Shown here piece by piece: positions 6,307 through 7,429 of a stretch of 7,429 nucleotides of DNA. The notes beneath the pieces were generated by a model. The model was not told where the DNA came from. It saw only the letters and a program-made list of their open reading frames with translations, and did not search any database. The position numbers were made by a program, and so were the translations under genes. The DNA is from Campylobacteraceae bacterium (lineage in GTDB: Bacteria; Campylobacterota; Campylobacteria; Campylobacterales; Sulfurospirillaceae): the NCBI GenBank assembly GCA_027040375.1, contig JALUMJ010000157.1:1-7429 (forward strand), in the 5' to 3' direction. Position 1 is the first letter of the stretch, and each line of letters starts with the position of its first letter.

Positions 6307-6927
6307 CTATACAAACGCCAAGCCTATTCCCATTAATATAAACAATGAACCGGAAATTTTATAGAAGAGTTTTAGTTTTTGTTCGTCAAAAAACCATGCT
6401 TTTGCTCTTTTGGATATGTAGCCGTAGAACATCAGTGAGCAAAATGAGATAAACATAAAAGTTCCTGTCATTATAAAAAACTGCAAAACTATACTCCTTT
6501 TTTCATCCATAAAGAGCGGAAATATTGCACTAAAAAAGAGTATTGGTTTTGGGTTTGTGATGGCTACCAAAAAACCTCTTTTGAAGACTTTTTTGATACT
6601 GTAATTTCTATGTTTTGCCTCTTTTGTAAGGTGTAAGCTTATATGTTTATTGCGAATTTGCTTGATTCCAAGATATATCAGATATATAGCCCCTATGATT
6701 TTGAGTGCAGTATAAAACACTACAGAAGTTTTAAGCAATACCCCTACTCCAAACATCGCCACACTTGAGAGTATAAAAAGCCCTAGAATATTGCCGATAG
6801 TCGAGAAAAATACAGCTCTGAGATCCAGACTCATGGCAGTATTTATAGCCAAAAGTATAGCAGCTCCTGGACTAGTGATGGTAAAAAATGCGATTATCAG
6901 ATAATTTAAATAGTTTTGTAAATCCAT
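6307..6927 (-). CDS. LysE/RhtB-family amino-acid exporter
   Basis: A 206-residue, six-helix inner-membrane protein, the usual size for the LysE/RhtB family, which exports amino acids or related small molecules using the proton gradient. Helices lie near residues 6-29, 36-62, 68-91, 113-137, 146-171 and 187-206. Family hallmarks are the early ITSPGAA (17-23), where most members have PGP, GNILG (45-49), and the central NPKPILFF (125-132). Start: the frame can be extended to a TTG at 6984 (19 more residues), but the family length and the promoter favour ATG 6927. No ribosome binding site precedes this ATG; a promoter places transcription start on its A. The substrate cannot be predicted. It is separate from the operon on the left. 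Confidence 0.85.
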   Translation of the reverse strand: MDLQNYLNYLIIAFFTITSPGAAILLAINTAMSLDLRAVFFSTIGNILGLFILSSVAMFGVGVLLKTSVVFYTALKIIGAIYLIYLGIKQIRNKHISLHLTKEAKHRNYSIKKVFKRGFLVAITNPKPILFFSAIFPLFMDEKRSIVLQFFIMTGTFMFISFCSLMFYGYISKRAKAWFFDEQKLKLFYKISGSLFILMGIGLAFV

Positions 6928-6933
6928 GGATGA

Positions 6934-6962
6934 ATTATAGACTAATTTTGATATTTTGTATA
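6934..6962 (-). promoter_or_regulatory. Promoter of the LysE-type gene, predicted to give a leaderless mRNA
   Basis: On the - strand a perfect TATAAT occupies 6939-6934, and TATACA at 6962-6957 (four of six matches to TTGACA) lies 17 bases upstream. Exactly six bases (TCATCC) separate the -10 box from ATG 6927, so the expected start of transcription falls on the A of the start codon. The lack of any ribosome binding site before that ATG agrees with leaderless translation. Confidence 0.5.
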
Positions 6963-7016
6963 GTAAATTATTGCTATTTTTCAATCAAAGACATATGTTT
7001 AATAATTTCATTTTCA

Positions 7017-7429
7017 TTATTTTGTTTTAAATTCAAAAGTTGCTCCTAAACTTTTTTGAGGTTCGTTGGCTATTATGTTTGCGTTCCAAATCATTCCGCC
7101 TTGTATGCAAGAAGCTAGTGTTACATGTCCTACATAGAGGTTTGGTTTTATCTTTTTTAAAGTGGCTTGAGTTAGCCCCATATTCATGTTTGTGGCATAT
7201 ATTTTAAGTTGAAGTTTGTCTAATTTTATACCTTTTGTTTTTACTGAAAATTTTAAAGACTTCATTAGAGGTATATTTTTTGGATAGATTGATAAAACGA
7301 TGGAGCTTCCGTCTTTAAGCAAAACTTCACAAGCTGATTTGTGCAAGTCGCAGGTTGAACTCTGTTTGGCAAAAGTTGTATTTCCAACATACCATTTGTA
7401 TATATCGCTAGAATCTATGACAAAATAAG
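7017..7429 (-). CDS. C-terminal part of a Cys/Met-containing, probably periplasmic protein of unknown function (5' end outside window)
   Basis: The frame is open to the right edge, giving 136 visible residues before TAA at 7019-7017. The TTG at 7346 is internal: a frame with YKWYVGNTTFA and SSTCDLHKSACEVLL runs through it. The C-terminal part looks like a single beta-sandwich domain with alternating strands, and carries a CX6C pair (CDLHKSAC), NMNMG (with the preceding strand KIYAT), LASCIQGGMIW and a final strand. Conserved-looking cysteines and methionines could bind copper, as in small FixH/YtkA-like or Sco-associated periplasmic proteins, but I cannot name a family with certainty. The N-terminus, likely a membrane anchor or signal peptide, is not visible. 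It ends 32 bases before the first possible start of the LysE-type gene and 89 bases before its preferred ATG. Confidence 0.7.
   Translation of the reverse strand, partial: YFVIDSSDIYKWYVGNTTFAKQSSTCDLHKSACEVLLKDGSSIVLSIYPKNIPLMKSLKFSVKTKGIKLDKLQLKIYATNMNMGLTQATLKKIKPNLYVGHVTLASCIQGGMIWNANIIANEPQKSLGATFEFKTK

Noticed and set aside
6928..6984. 19-residue N-terminal extension of the LysE-type protein from TTG 6984
   Set aside because: Family length and first-helix position favour ATG 6927, no ribosome binding site precedes the TTG, and the promoter lies inside the extension.

Overview
This is an AT-rich window with lysine-rich proteins, tightly packed genes and weak or absent -35 boxes. That style suggests a Campylobacterota bacterium (Sulfurimonas, Arcobacter or Sulfurospirillum-like). 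The taxon is an inference from composition and gene style, since no rRNA or other marker is present.

Left two thirds (1-5113, + strand): six genes run in one direction with gaps of 3-32 bases and read as one operon that continues off the left edge. They are the C-terminal end of a small protein that may be a LolA-like periplasmic carrier, a D-amino-acid aminotransferase (dat-like), a 12-helix RND/MMPL-type exporter, a short AMP-forming acyl/aryl ligase, an acyl carrier protein, and a short hotdog-fold dehydratase-like protein. Ligase + carrier protein + hotdog + MMPL exporter (+ LolA-like protein) is the gene set of aryl-polyene (APE)-type type II PKS/FAS clusters. In such clusters the ligase loads an aromatic starter onto the carrier protein, ketosynthase/ketoreductase/dehydratase enzymes build a polyene, and the MMPL/LolA pair helps move the product to the outer membrane. 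The ketosynthases and ketoreductase are not in this window and would be expected to the left. An aminotransferase inside the set is unusual. A near-perfect 28-base palindrome covers the ribosome binding site and TTG start of the exporter gene.

A 10-bp hairpin containing the stop codon of the hotdog gene separates this operon from a convergent gene.

Right third (5114-7429): a - strand two-domain lipoprotein; a + strand remnant of a small thioredoxin that has lost its active-site half; a - strand LysE/RhtB-type exporter whose promoter places transcription start on the A of its ATG (candidate leaderless mRNA); and the C-terminal part of a - strand Cys/Met-containing protein running off the right edge. 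This part looks like unrelated single genes at a rearranged boundary.

No tRNA, rRNA, CRISPR array or insertion sequence was seen.
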